Assembly (NCBI GenBank): GCA_022496185.1
Contig: WTXG01000172.1
Location: 17,190 to 81,189 of the forward strand
Direction: 5' to 3'
From: Multifurca ochricompacta
Lineage: Eukaryota; Basidiomycota; Agaricomycetes; Russulales; Russulaceae
Length of the DNA: 64,000 nucleotides
Shown: positions 10,322 through 21,464 of the stretch, piece by piece
Layout of the letters: each line of letters opens with the position of its first letter
Position numbering within the stretch: position 1 is the first letter of the stretch
Notes under the pieces: model-generated
The model's database searches: none
Told to the model about the DNA's origin: nothing
Seen by the model: the letters and a program-made list of their open reading frames with translations, nothing else
Made by a program: the position numbers and the translations under genes

Positions 10322-11850
10322 TGCTTGATCAGCCATTTCTTGACCTCCACATGTCCATTGGATGCCGCTGCCTGCAGAGCATATCCAAAATGGCCGTCCT
10401 CTGCATTAACACCGGCGCCATGGTCAAGCAGGGTTTCACGATCTCCAAATGTCCATTTAATGCCGCTGCCTGCAGAGCATATCCATAGTGGCCTCTTATT
10501 GCATTGACATCAGCGCCATGGCTTAGCAGCCATTTCACAATTTCCATTTGGCCTATCACGCATGCCGCTTGTAATGGTGTATCATATCTGCCACCTCGAG
10601 AATTTATACCCCAGGTTGCTTAATCCCCAGATATTCCATCAGCCCAGGGAAGCTGCAGAGAGCCACGTAGTATATTGGGTGTACCGAAGTATCTTCTGCC
10701 CCCTCCTCCTCGATGAGTCCAAGTCATATATTCCGATCCAAACTAGGAAGTGGGTCCTGTCTGGGTCAAAAAAGATCTCCATTCCATTTCGTATATCCAG
10801 GGAGACATCCTCGAATCGTGCGTGAACATATTTTCCCGCGTATCGAGACAACGGGAAGTTCTCGATAGTATTGGTGTCCGTGATCTTGTCGAATCCGAGC
10901 AGGGTGCTCAGGCATGTCTGCGCAAGCACTCTATGCGATTCTTTGGGGAGCATATGGTAGCGCCTTTCCATCGATCTTGCCAGCCGGTCTGACGTCAGGA
11001 ATTCCCGCACAGAGAAGTGCGCAAACTGTACCACACGACTCTCTTCCTCTTCCTCATCGTTATTGACAATGACAACCAAGCTGGAACATGTGGACAGTAC
11101 AGCTCCGCCAGAATCCACGTCTCGCCAAGTCACGTCACGCGTTGGCATATTGCAGCCTTGAAATTGAATTCAAGCATCGCTACAGCCTCCTCAACTCGGA
11201 GTGGACGAGCAGAGAACGCAAGGCGTTGGAATAGACGATGGGCAAACTTCCAGTCCTTCTCGTCAATCCTCCGTAGCGTGGCATCATATGTTTCATTCAG
11301 TGTTTCTGGGAGTGATTCGAGCGTCGAATGGAAGTTCCTCGGTCGACAGCGGCGTAATGTCTCCAGTTGGCAGAAAACCCATCTGAACCTAAACCACAAG
11401 ATGAATAATGATAGCGAAATAAATATTCCTTTTGGTTTGAAGCTTACATTCCGTTTGCCTTTTCCGAGAGCATATCTATCATGAGTTTCTTTCTCTCCAC
11501 CTCCCACACCCTCATTTTTAGGTCCGTGTTGACGGTCGAGTGGATATATTTGAAGATGTCCCGCGGCTAGTAACGCAGATCCTTAAATTTTGGAGGTGGA
11601 GGTCAACAAGTTCTTTGACATGGTCCAATACTTCTTCGCGTTTAGACGGCATTCCAGTGAGGGGATATTCATCGAGGGCATCGGGCTGCTTCTGGCCATT
11701 ATCATGTTTCGAGTACAACTGAGAGACGATGGATTTGTCTCGAAAGTCGCAATAAAAGTATGCCAAGTAGGCAGATCCTGCAGAACGCAGATGCTGGACA
11801 TCCTCAACGATGGTGGAACTGTCCATCCAAATGAGTGCTGGTGATACCAA
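10322..11850 (-). pseudogene. NACHT-ankyrin (NLR-like) gene remnant
   Basis: Order on the minus strand: residues typical of the region before and within a fungal NACHT domain (AYFYCDFRD, DALDEYP, then HLQNLRICVTSR; 11850-11518); a post-NACHT segment (ESLPETLNETYDATLRRI, LAFSARPLRVEEAVAML; 11507-11130); the FAHFSVREFLTSDRL block (11148-10639); and ankyrin repeats (MEIVKWLLSHGADVNA, GHLEIVK; 10559-10329). The P-loop segment is missing, frames change several times, and the ankyrin array is cut by the hAT element at 10321. Such proteins act as intracellular sensors and non-self recognition switches in fungi; this copy cannot be functional. Confidence 0.75.
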
Positions 11851-11852
11851 CT

Positions 11853-13023
11853 CTAATTATATTTCACAGTTAAGGAATCACCTGCGAGCTGACGCGCAGC
11901 GGTGAACTGCGGGATAGATATCGATTTGGAAGTACATCCATAATGAAGGATCTTTAACTCTGGTAATATTTCCAAAGATGGGTCACTAGCACTCTGTTCC
12001 AGTCCAGAAGCGACATGAGGCCCCGGTTCCTTAGATACGTATAACATCTTCACGGCGGTGAATGAACGGAAAAGATCGAGCCATTCTGTGCCGGTGGAGT
12101 CTAAATCAGCTTGCCAACTTGGTCGTAGTGATTTTGTAGACAGCATGAGCTCTTGTATAGCAGATGTGAGAGGGAAGGATTGGTTACATATTTGGGCGAT
12201 AGAGGAAAGCTGCCAATCGATCGGGTCGCATATGATTGTCCACGAAAGAGATGGGCGCAGGTGGTGGACAGTAGTAGTCGTCAAGCCCACAGATCGAATG
12301 TCGATCGAGACTTTGCGAGTCGACCCATCGAAGGACACATCCGCTTTATTGAAAGAATCGAGCCTTTCTGTGCGGCTGATGAGATGGGAAAGTTGTGAAC
12401 TTGAAATATGAGCTGATTGAAGAATGTGGTGCGAAGGTCGACGAGTTGTGGAGCATCGATTCGAGCGATCAAGTCTTCGAAATACTCGCTGGTACCACGA
12501 AATAAGAATTTACCGAGAGCGGGGAGGACGATGCGTATGGATGATGGAGGTGGAGGTCGAGTCGGCGTCGGCGTCGGTGATTGGAATAATATGTTGAGGA
12601 GTGCGAGATAGGCAAGGAAGATAAGCATTGATTAACCATCAGATCGGGTGAGATGTATCCACCGATCGGTATGTTATCGAGATAAAGAAAGACAAGATCA
12701 CGAGTTGACAAAAGAAGCTTTGGTAATCCCGGAAATGGAATTCCACGCAAAGTGAATCTCCAAAGACGCGGGGCGGATCCACCCAAGAAGTTGTCAGGAA
12801 GGGTAATGGTGATCCCATTTTCGGACTCGGACGACGAGGAAAGGTAAAGATGGATCAGCACTGGAAATGGATGGTGCATCGCTTTGGCGATCTTGACGAT
12901 CATTCCCATGTCGATCTTGGATATGCGATCTGCACCGAGTTGGAGGGTTGTGATGATATCATCCTCATCTTCTTTTTCTCTAGGCAGACCCAGATCGGGA
13001 TTGAAATCTATGGTGATAGGCAA
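11853..13023 (-). pseudogene. F-box family pseudogene lacking its F-box (paralog 3)
   Basis: Three frames read in order: 13023-12469 (DEDDIITTLQLGADRISKI, LPKLLLSTRDLVFLYLDNIP), 12628-12281 (LGKFLFRGTSEYFEDLIARID), and 12338-11853 (CDPIDWQLSSIAQICNQS, EWLDLFRSFTAVKMLYVS). These match the middle and C-terminal parts of the other F-box paralogs. The N-terminal F-box is absent: at about 13030 the homology stops and is joined to an opposite-strand fragment of another paralog. At least two frameshifts. Confidence 0.8.
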
Positions 13024-13039
13024 TCCAAAGACTTCACCG

Positions 13040-13439
13040 CTCTTTTTCCTTGTTTACAAACTATGCCATTCCTGCCGAGAGCTCAGCATCTTTCCTGTAT
13101 CACCTGGATATGCGACCAATTGTCTCCTCTCCGCTCCCATTTACAAGAGCTCAAAATCTATGGTTGCCAGCGACGCAGTTGGCAAGATATCTCGGAATGG
13201 CTCGACTTTTTGCGTCTATTCCCACTGTGTACAGCCTGACTGTACAAGCGGAGATGTGGCCCCATGTCGCTGCTGTTCAGGAAGAGCTGAATGAAGACTC
13301 GGCGATGGGAATTTTACCGTCCTTGACCGAGCTTCGGATTGACAACTTTGGCAACCTCACGACGTACCCGGTCGAACGGTTCATCACCGCGGGCCGGAAC
13401 TTAGGTCACCTCATAATATCTTATCGTGAGGATGACTAG
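13040..13439 (+). pseudogene. F-box family C-terminal fragment (paralog 4)
   Basis: On the plus strand, two frames give the C-terminal hallmark of the family: CDQLSPLRSHLQEL and ISEWLDFLRLF in one frame, PHVAAVQEELNEDSAMGILPSLTEL and VERFITAGRNLGHL in the other. The first two-thirds of the gene are missing. It abuts paralog 3 head to head. Confidence 0.7.
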
Positions 13440-13600
13440 AGGAGGACTGGTTTTGGTTCGAAGGAGTATTTAAGAGATGTTCCAAGTGTGAGTCTGCCGT
13501 TGTGTATTTAGGATTCATCCCACAAGCAGCCAATGCGCATCTGTGTGCTACTACTGTGCTTGGTGATGTACTTGAATGGCGTCTGGTACATGTTCGTGTT

Positions 13601-14277
13601 ACCCATGTAAGGAAGGTGTGAGCGTTGGGCATGAAACCTTCGGCCTCCTCCACTTTGGGTTAATTCTTCGTACGAGCCCTGGACTAGAAATTTTCATCTC
13701 ATTTTCAGACACTCTTTACTATACTTCAAGACGATTAATGCGGTGCGAGTTTCAGGTTTCATCTTATCAGTCTGCACTCCGGGCCGGCTGCCCGTCCATT
13801 CCCTAGCATTAATTTTCTCATTTTCGTCCACTCCTTACAAACTGTTTCATATCTTAACCGTCGCCTGCACTTCGCCTGCACTTCACCATCTTCAGGACCT
13901 GGTCTTTTCCTTGCTTGTCTTTTTCCTTCTTACCAAATTTGCCCTCTTTGTCTCTCTTTTACTATACCGCTCCTTTCAAATCTGGACTCTCAACAAGTAT
14001 ATAAAGGTAACTATTCTGCTTGTAGTAGAGTTAGCAACCAGCAATCTAGCTTCTCTCTCTCTCTCTCTCTCTTTGTGTGCAAAAGAACAGTTATCGAACA
14101 AGGCGCAAGGTCAATCGGAACCATCGGCACCGTCATCAGTAACATTCAGCACGATCCAACGCTCATCAACTTCATTGCGTCGCGCGGGCTCTCCTCTCTC
14201 CTCCTCTCTGCTTACTGCTCACCTTACTCTCCAGGGAATTTGCTTCGCACTCACCACGAATAGGCTCTGCGCACCCA
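13601..14277 (+). mobile_element. Solo Gypsy LTR (TGTAAGG family)
   Basis: It starts TGTAAGGAAGG at 13606 and ends near 14273 (GGCTCTGCGCA). It matches the LTRs of the complete element at 39546-47290 along its length, including the TATATAAAGG block and the CT-rich tract. ACCCA precedes it and follows its end, with one base of overlap, so a 5-bp target duplication is likely. No internal region, hence a recombined solo LTR. Confidence 0.8.
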
Positions 14278-15490
14278 TCCCCGACACGTCGCCCCCATTA
14301 AAGACAAGGGAGGCAGATGTCCGCCTCCACCAACACATGTTGTCCTCCCTGCATTAGTGAGTATTTGAAAGACATAATTGTTCGAATCAGTACTTGTAAT
14401 ATTTGATATAACATTCTTCAATCAGCTCATCTTTGACATTTACTGTTCATTGGTCCGCAAATGAGCTGGTACTAGTGATGGAATGAACACACGCAAAAAC
14501 TGTTCATGGGTGCAGGGAGGCAGGTGGCGTTTTCTCTATTTCGAGGAGCGCATATTGAGAGTTCGGGAGATGATGGCTTATTTTCCACCTTTGCATTGTG
14601 GTCGGGACGAGAAAAGCGTACGGTTCACACTGGAGCAGCATCTTGACCGTGTGCGCAAGCTCCACCTCTTACATCCTCACGAAAGACAAGTAGTTCCAAC
14701 TGAAACTTCCCAAGATATTAAACACCGGTTCCTTTTCAGCATTTGAATGAAAACCGGTACGGATATCCTCTGTTTGAAATTCTCCCATCATATGGTCAAC
14801 GTGTTGCTTGGGGTCAAAGAGATGCAGGGAATTCGTTCCATGCTCGTGAATTGACCCCATGTGCCAATGCGCCGCCCACCTCCGCAATCGTGGAGGCATT
14901 CATCCGCAAGTCACTGTGTCTGCATAAACCTATTCATTCCACAATTGCCCACGGATACCTTACTCATAATATTCGTACTCTACATGTATATAAAGACCGC
15001 AGAGAAAAGGCACTTCACTTGAGTCTTATTCCCTTCTCTGCAGTCCCTTGCGTGTCCGAGCACGTAAGTCCCTTCATATCCACCTATTTAGACACAACGT
15101 ACCCTAGGAGTATGCTTTTGAAGCAGCGCACCTATAGCGTGCTTGGAATGGCACTCGCTGCCGCAGAGGAAGTCATGTTCCCTGGATCTGGCAATAACAC
15201 GGATCTGGAATCAACTCAGGCTAACGGCCTTCCGCTTTTTTATCTATTTCTCTCTGTCACCATCGTTTCTCGTAGTTGGTATCTCACCCATCGCATCATG
15301 TGAGAGAGGTCGGCCATCATCTCATTCGGAGTCAACCTTGAAAGCCTTATTTGCAATCGACCAGGAATGACATTAAGCGTAGTAGTACAGACCGAGTGAG
15401 GGCTGCTGCGAAGTGGGATAACGATAAAAAAAACATGAATATCGGTCGTTTGATTAATCAAGAAAGTATGAATGGCGGCTCGACGTAGCA
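14278..15490 (+). other. Unassigned stretch with a possible promoter and short ORF
   Basis: A TATATAAA motif at 14987-14994 is followed by a 63-codon open frame starting at the ATG at 15112. Its product starts MLLKQRTYSVLGMALAAAEE and has a hydrophobic stretch near its C-terminus. I recognise no family. This could be the first exon of a small gene or chance. Nothing else of note. Confidence 0.2.
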
Positions 15491-15491
15491 G

Positions 15492-17002
15492 CTAGTAAGC
15501 CCTAGTGGAACTTAAACCGCTGAACCGAAACTTCGAGAATGACACAACCACAGGGTTTCCTGACAGCTCGCGCGCGGCAATGAACTGTTCCACGGACGTC
15601 AACTCGGGAGGGCTCCAAAAGTAAGTGTCCGTAACCTCGGGAAAGTTTCGATCGTTGGTCCCTACTCCCCTCTTCCAGAGAACGCGCGATCTGAAACCCC
15701 AGTTCACCGGCTACGTGAAGCCTCTCCACAGCGGAGAATGGGTGGAAAAGATCAAGCCATTCTATGGCGTCTATGTCATCTTGTGAACTTTGTGGTGTCC
15801 AGGTAGTGTCGATTACGAGCTCTTCTATGTTGGAGTGAAGAGGGGGAGATTGCTGGAATATTTGGGTCATAGACGACATTTGCCAATCTAACGACTCGCA
15901 TAAGATTAGCAAGGAAATATACCTGTCCATTCCTTCATCCATAGGTCGAATGAGGGTCGAGACATCGGGCTTAGGGGAGCAGAAAAGTACACGCGCTCGA
16001 CTGAGCGACTGAGCCCTTTGGCGCGGTTGACGAACTGGGTAATTTGTGGAATGTCAAAGGTGAGCTGGTTGAAGAATGTAATTTTCAATTGGCAGAGTAA
16101 CGGGGCATCGATTCGAACAACCAAATCTTCCAGATACTGGCTGAGCCCATGGAAGGAAAACTCGGTGAGAGCAGGGAGAACAACACGTGTTCGTGGAGGT
16201 GGGCTCCTGCTTCTTTGATCGGGGCGAGTTGGCGATAGGAATTTAATGGAAAAAGTCTTGAGATTGGGCAATGTAGATAAGCAAGTGACCGCCAACTCGG
16301 GTGAAATGTAACCGTTATTGGTATACTTTCAAGTCGAAGGGAGGAAAGTGCATTGGTGGACAAAAGGAGCTTCGGTAATGCTGGAAATAAAATGCCTTCC
16401 AAGGAGAGATGGAGTAAACCTGGAGCGAATCCACCCAAAAACTCATCAGAAAGGACAGGTGCAATCCGATCTCTGGATGAAAGTAAGAGATATGTCAGTG
16501 CCATAAATGGCTCTTTCATCATTGCTTCTATCTTTTGCAATAGCGAGCTTGTCACATCAAGGTGGATCCAGCATACACGACCAGAGTGCTCCAGCGCGGC
16601 AACAATATTATCTTCATCACTTGCCAAAACTCTGTCAGCCAAGTTACGGAAGTCTATGACGAGAGGTAAAGCAGGCCAACAATCCAGATCCCTCCTCACT
16701 GGGGTTCTTGGCTTGCAGACAAGCTGCAGATCGAGGCGACGCGGCGATGCGAATATGAGTTGTCGCCATTTGTGGCACACGTGCACGAGCCTATGCCATT
16801 TCCAATGGAAATCCCAATGGAAATCTAAAAAGAAAAAGAGATCCCAAGGGGAATCCAAATTCGACATCGTGATGGGATTCAGACGATATAAATCGAATAT
16901 TTGTAGAAGGACGTTGTCGGGGAGCATATCAATCGTTATTCGGCCTTTATGGCACAAAGTTGGTGAGTCTGGCGACGGTTTGGGCAGCAATTGAAGATAC
17001 AT
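15492..17002 (-). pseudogene. F-box protein pseudogene (paralog 5)
   Basis: 17002-16085 encodes the F-box (MLPDNVLLQIFDLYRL, WHRLVHVCHKWRQLIFASPRRLDL) and the first Leu-rich region (DEDNIVAALEH, LPKLLLSTNALSSLRLESIP). Frame shifts near 16300 into 16295-15906 (LSQYLEDLVVRIDAPLL), near 15930 into 15942-15502 (LDWQMSSMTQIFQQS), and near 15690 into the terminal VEQFIAARELSGNPV block ending at 15492. The 5' part is still open for 305 codons, so a truncated F-box product could in principle be made. Confidence 0.8.
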
Positions 17003-17129
17003 CGATCATCCACCTAGTCCGCCACGATGGAGGTGTTGAAGTTCACGTTCCCTCCTCTCTGGACTATGTTAAAGGTCGCCCATCGGGAGCTCACCCACTT
17101 CTCCCCCACCGCTGGCATCCCTATAGTGG

Positions 17130-17851
17130 TAATCTTGTCACACGACTGTGATTTGTAATAATATTTATTTTAAAAGGAAAGTTATCGCTGATCAACAAAA
17201 ACTCATTACAAATCAAAGTCATGTGACATGTAGACAACGCTTTCAGGCTCATGTGACGACCACCTCATCTTCATCCAGGACATGCGGGCTTCACAAGGTC
17301 TCCTTCGGTGAGACGACCTTGCGAGCTGGATTAAGTCTGAGTTGGTGATGTTGGGTAGTATGGGTAAGTTCACCTTTCTTCTCCAACACACAGGCTCTCC
17401 TCCCCTCTCCACTCCTTCTGTCACACGCTGTCTCTCTTGTTTCCCCCTACCAAGAGGTTTCACACATGGTGGTTCCCACCCTTCTCTCATGTTCACAACA
17501 GTAGTTACTATGTACTGGTAGCTGCATGATTTGGGCAAGGCCCTGAAGTGTGAATAAAATTGATTTCAAAAAAAAAAGTGAATAATGAAAATCCTTAACA
17601 TCCTCCCTCCTGTCTATGCAATGGACAATAACACTCCTTCTGCTAAAAACGTTCTACTGCTCTAGACCCACACATTCTGATGATAACACATGATACACAA
17701 TGAAAGTCATAAAATAGCTAGACATAGAGTAGCAAGAATGCGCGAGAACACCAAAGTTCTTACCTAATTCTTATCTGATCTTATTACAACATTGATAACC
17801 TTCCTTTTTAAAATATATATTATTACAAATCACAGTCATGTGACAAGATTA
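17130..17851. mobile_element. TIR element (MITE-like) with TA target site
   Basis: Near-perfect inverted repeats of about 55 bp (17132-17190 and 17795-17849) start ATCTTGTCACA and include GACTGTGATTTGTAATAATAT. TA flanks both ends, which would fit a Tc1/mariner-type or related element. There is no transposase frame in the 0.6 kb between the repeats, which includes an A-run at 17568-17577. Confidence 0.6.
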
Positions 17852-18079
17852 TTACTTTAACGATGTCAACAGTGGGGAGAGTAAGGTGACTTCTCATCGG
17901 GATCAGAGGGGCACGAAAAAAAATGGTTGAGAGGAGCAGGTGGTGACTGGATCCGGTTGTCATGGACCTGTGGGTGTGAATGCATCAGGAACATCTGTTT
18001 GAGCTTGTCCTTTGGGACATTTGCATTGCTGTTGGATACTAGATTGGTTACTCTGTACACATTACCTTAGAATATATAC
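17852..18079. other. Short intergenic stretch
   Basis: Nothing recognised; a 64-codon minus-strand frame here has no family features. Confidence 0.4.
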
Positions 18080-18413
18080 CCCCACCAAGACCCCCCTTGA
18101 CTGATACAGTGATAAATGCAGCTGTAAAAAGGGTTTTAGCTATCTACTTAGATAGCAGACAAGTTCAGTTATTGTGGTCAAAACTGAAGTGAACACATAC
18201 AAAGTAGAGTCCTTATATACTAGTAAAAGAGCATGGTGATAAAGAGAGAAACATAACTAATTAATTGTGACAAGATACAAAGGAGCAAGTTGTGTGTACA
18301 ATGTGGAATTGTCTCTGAATCAGTTAATGGACGCACTTTAGATTGTCTTATCCCGGGTGTCCGGTTGTCCGGTCCTAAAATATCCAGTCATTATCGGCCC
18401 ATCTCATCAACAC
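18080..18413 (-). repeat. Solo LTR, TGTTGAGATGGGC family
   Basis: Shares, in order, the TATCTACTTAGATAGCAGA, GTGGTCAAAACTGAAGTGAACA, AAAGAGCATG and GGACGCACTTTAGATTGTCTTATC blocks with 9230-9589. Ends are approximate. The following 18414-19000 shows no gene. Confidence 0.55.
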
Positions 18414-19128
18414 AACTAAGAGGGGCATGTTGGAAGTGCAGCCATAGCATGCAGCCTATTGACACCAGAGATGGCAGCACAGATCTGATCATTTGTGCAA
18501 AATTCCATGCCTATTTGTTATACTTCACTTTTACAAAAGGACTCAGTAACATGGTTAGGAACCTCAGTCTTTCTATTCCAAAGACTGAGGTCAGTATCAT
18601 TCTCTTCATCGTTACATCGTCTTTTGCTAATTCTTTGTTGTAGCTACTCACTTTTCTAGGTATTACTTAACACCACAATCTTTTCATTCCAAAGGCTGAG
18701 CTACTCACTTTTCTAGCTCTTACAATTTGAAGCTACTAAATGATTTGTTAGTTTGATTAGCGTTTGTTTCGTTTTTCGTCGTTTAATTATTGGTTAATTT
18801 AGAAGAGCCCGCGGTCCGCGACGTGAGGACGGCATTTTGATTTTTCCATCATTTTTTAGACGAGAATAACCTCTTCTTCTCTTCTCATTAGTCTCTGTTC
18901 GGTTAGAGTAAAGCGCTAGCGCTAGCGAGATCACATCATCACTGACAACCGACAACCGCCCATCCTGCGCTTAGCTTAATCACAGTTTCAACCCGTTCCG
19001 CGAACTCGGATGTTAGGGAATGAATGGACGGATCGTTTGAGATTACGCTCTCTTCTCTTCCCGCTATTTACGTGTCTGTCCTTGGCCAGCGTCCGCAAGT
19101 TATGGACACGGACATGGTTCGGACGACG

Positions 19129-19135
19129 TATAAAA
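19129..19135 (+). promoter_or_regulatory. TATA box of the small secreted-protein gene
   Basis: TATAAAA about 140 bp upstream of the ATG at 19274, followed by a CT-rich leader typical of well-expressed basidiomycete genes. Its position makes the upstream in-frame ATG at 19024 an unlikely start. Confidence 0.5.
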
Positions 19136-19273
19136 TCCCTCTCGAACGAGCTTATCCAAATTTTCATCAGTCCTCACTCATCGACTACTTTCCTCTTTCC
19201 ATCTATCTCTTGCTTGCTCAATCCAACCTAACACTTTCTTTTCTTACAACACACTCTTTACACTCTTTCAAGA

Positions 19274-20024
19274 ATGTTGTCCTTCTCCAAGATTATCACC
19301 CTCTCTGCGTTGCTTTCGGTGCCCTCACTCAAGCGGTCCCATTGAACCAGAGGGAGACTAGCATTCAGGCTCGCGTTCCCGGAGGTGTCGCGCCCGTTTC
19401 GCGCCCTACTATCGCAACTGTTTTCGCTCAGTTGAATGTTGATCTCGATGTTGCGCTTTGCCCCTTGAGTGCGTAGTGATTATCATATGAGTCATCTAAA
19501 AGGATTACACACTGATTTTTTTCTTTCTTAATCTAACTGAAAAATAGACCACGTCACTCGTGAAAACTCAACGGCTGTCATTGTCAAGCCCGTCGTTTTG
19601 GAAGTTAACGCGGTTCTTCAGAAGGCTGTCGTAGCCGTTGAGGCATTGGTCGCCTTATCAGCTGAAGATTCATGCAAGGATAAGGATGGCGCCCTCCTTA
19701 CCATTGATGTGGCTGTCAAGATCGTTGTTGATGTTGTGCTCGCTGTTGTTGTCGCGTTGAAGGCTGTGCTGGTGGTATGTGTCGACCTCAAGGCCGTGAT
19801 TGCCATCTTGGCTGTTGTCCTGTAAGTTGCCTTTTCTTACGTCATTTGAAAGTGATAATTAATTAACTCTCCTTAGCAATACTCTCTTAAGCCTCCTTCG
19901 TGCTGTCATCAAGATTTGCGTCCAGGTTTACGGTCAAGAATTCTTAGTTAGGATTCAAGCCTTCCTCAGTGTTGGTATTTGCGCCTACGTCTTCGCTGCA
20001 GTCAATGTCGCCATTGCTCTTTAG
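19274..20024 (+). CDS. Putative small secreted hydrophobic protein, three exons, one frameshift
   Basis: Exon 1 is 19274-19468, exon 2 19548-19821 and exon 3 19877-20024. Both introns have GT-AG ends (79 and 55 nt) and compatible phases. The start MLSFSKIITLSALLS looks like a signal peptide, but that frame stops 24 codons in. The frame that splices correctly to exon 2 enters at about 19310-19320 (VAFGALTQAVP), so one frame break lies in the signal peptide. The mature part is Val/Ala/Leu-rich with repeated short hydrophobic helices and a few Cys residues, ending at TAG 20022-20024. I do not recognise a family. It could be a recent pseudogene or a sequence error. Confidence 0.55.
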
Positions 20025-20632
20025 AGTTCGTTTTGGGCTGTGGATATCTTCCATGAGGGGTTTGGGACTTGGGATTTAGTACATTCATCTACTACATTAT
20101 TTTCGCGTGATTGTTTTTCTTTTGCGCCAGAATAATATACCACCGTACTCTATAATAGTGTGCCATTGACATTCAAGGATTGTTAAAATCTATTTGAGTT
20201 GCTTGGTTTGAGGTTAAAGTCTATGTGTCAATTCTATTTATGTCATTGACATGGTATTATTGGGTGTGGAATAGATGCGATCACGTGGGGATGATGCATT
20301 TTTATTTGGTTGGGTTGATAAAGCTTGAATGATGGTGAGAACTGATACATTTAAATCATTTTGTCGAAGTAATGGTTTATGGATGAGGATCCACTTGAAG
20401 AGTGTTGGATTTGTGAAAGTGGGCTGGAATGAGGGGTACTGGTGTTATTCTTGTACAAGGTGAGCCAAGATTGCTGGTGCAATTGGCAAGTAGTACAAAG
20501 ATTGACTATAGAGTAGAGCAAGTGTAAAAGTGATTATTAAATTCGCTTTTGTGAAATCTGAGTCAAGACAGACAGTTGAATGGAAGGATGATCAATTAAT
20601 ACAGGTTAACCATAAAGATACGGCGAGGGGTT
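20025..20632. other. 3' flank, no gene seen
   Basis: AT-rich. A short block near 20500-20560 (AGTGTAAAAGTGATT...TTTTGTGA) resembles 31180-31230 next to the LTR in the inverted-duplication arm and is probably LTR debris. Confidence 0.4.
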
Positions 20633-20945
20633 GAATACAAGGGCTTTGGCTACCTATTAGATAATTGTAGTCATAACTATATATTTATTGTTATTCTTAC
20701 CACGTGTTAGCTAAACGGGTAAAGATAATATAAAAATATATATAATACTTGCATCAATTTGTGTGGTCAAAATTAAAGTGAACACGTACAAAGTAGAGAG
20801 TAAAAATGGGAGCATGACAATGAGAGTAAATATAACTATTTACTTGTGACAAGATGGAATGAACATGTGCGTGCAGCCTGGGTGGATTCCTCTGGATCGA
20901 GCCCAGGGGCTGTCCCCCGGTCGCTACCGGCTCATCTCGACGCGT
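20633..20945 (-). repeat. Solo LTR, TGTTGAGATGGGC family (decayed)
   Basis: Shares the GTGGTCAAAATTAAAGTGAACACGTACAAAGTAGAG and GGGAGCATGACAATGAGAGTAAATATAACTATTTA blocks with 9230-9589. Ends approximate. Confidence 0.5.
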
Positions 20946-21464
20946 TGCTGTAAAATTAGGTCCCTATGACTTGTCTTTCACCCTCCCAACTTATCCACAC
21001 TTTCCTCTTGACGTATCAAGTGATACCAGTGCGCGCGCGCTTTTCTTGCTTGATGCCTAGTCAACAGAGCAGTATAGCCTCATGTCGCTGTTGGATAAGG
21101 GGTTCTCGATCGATCTCACCGCTGGTTTGACTCTTTTGATTAACCCATTGACTGATATGTGGCATATCTATAACGGTTTTATTTGGTTTTTAAACCCATT
21201 TCTGGTTGTATTACTGCAGTGCTCCCACCTTGCCTAGTTTCATTGCTTCACTCAACAATACCTTGCAGCAAAGTCGTCCGTGTTGCACTGATTCTGAATG
21301 AGCCTACCTTTCCCAAGACAGTAGGTACAATCACAAAGACAGAGAAACAGAAAAATGGATTAAGAAACATGATTGGGCTCCCCAGATAATCACAAAACAG
21401 GGAAAACATGGAAACAAAGAGGAGTGGCTAATAATGAATAGGTTGAAGTCGCTGATATTCTATT
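20946..21464. other. Unassigned stretch
   Basis: A plus-strand frame from about 21083 (MSLLDKGFSIDLTAGLTLL onward) ends near a possible donor but has no family I recognise. No supported gene. Confidence 0.25.

Noticed and set aside
13743..14357. 204-codon frame at about 13.7-14.4 kb (and copies at 38.6, 39.9 and 46.7 kb)
   Set aside because: Lies within the Gypsy LTR in every copy; LTR sequence, not a gene.
19024..19476. 150-codon frame as a single-exon gene
   Set aside because: Its start lies upstream of the TATA box at 19129, and its 3' half is better explained as exon 1 of the three-exon gene.
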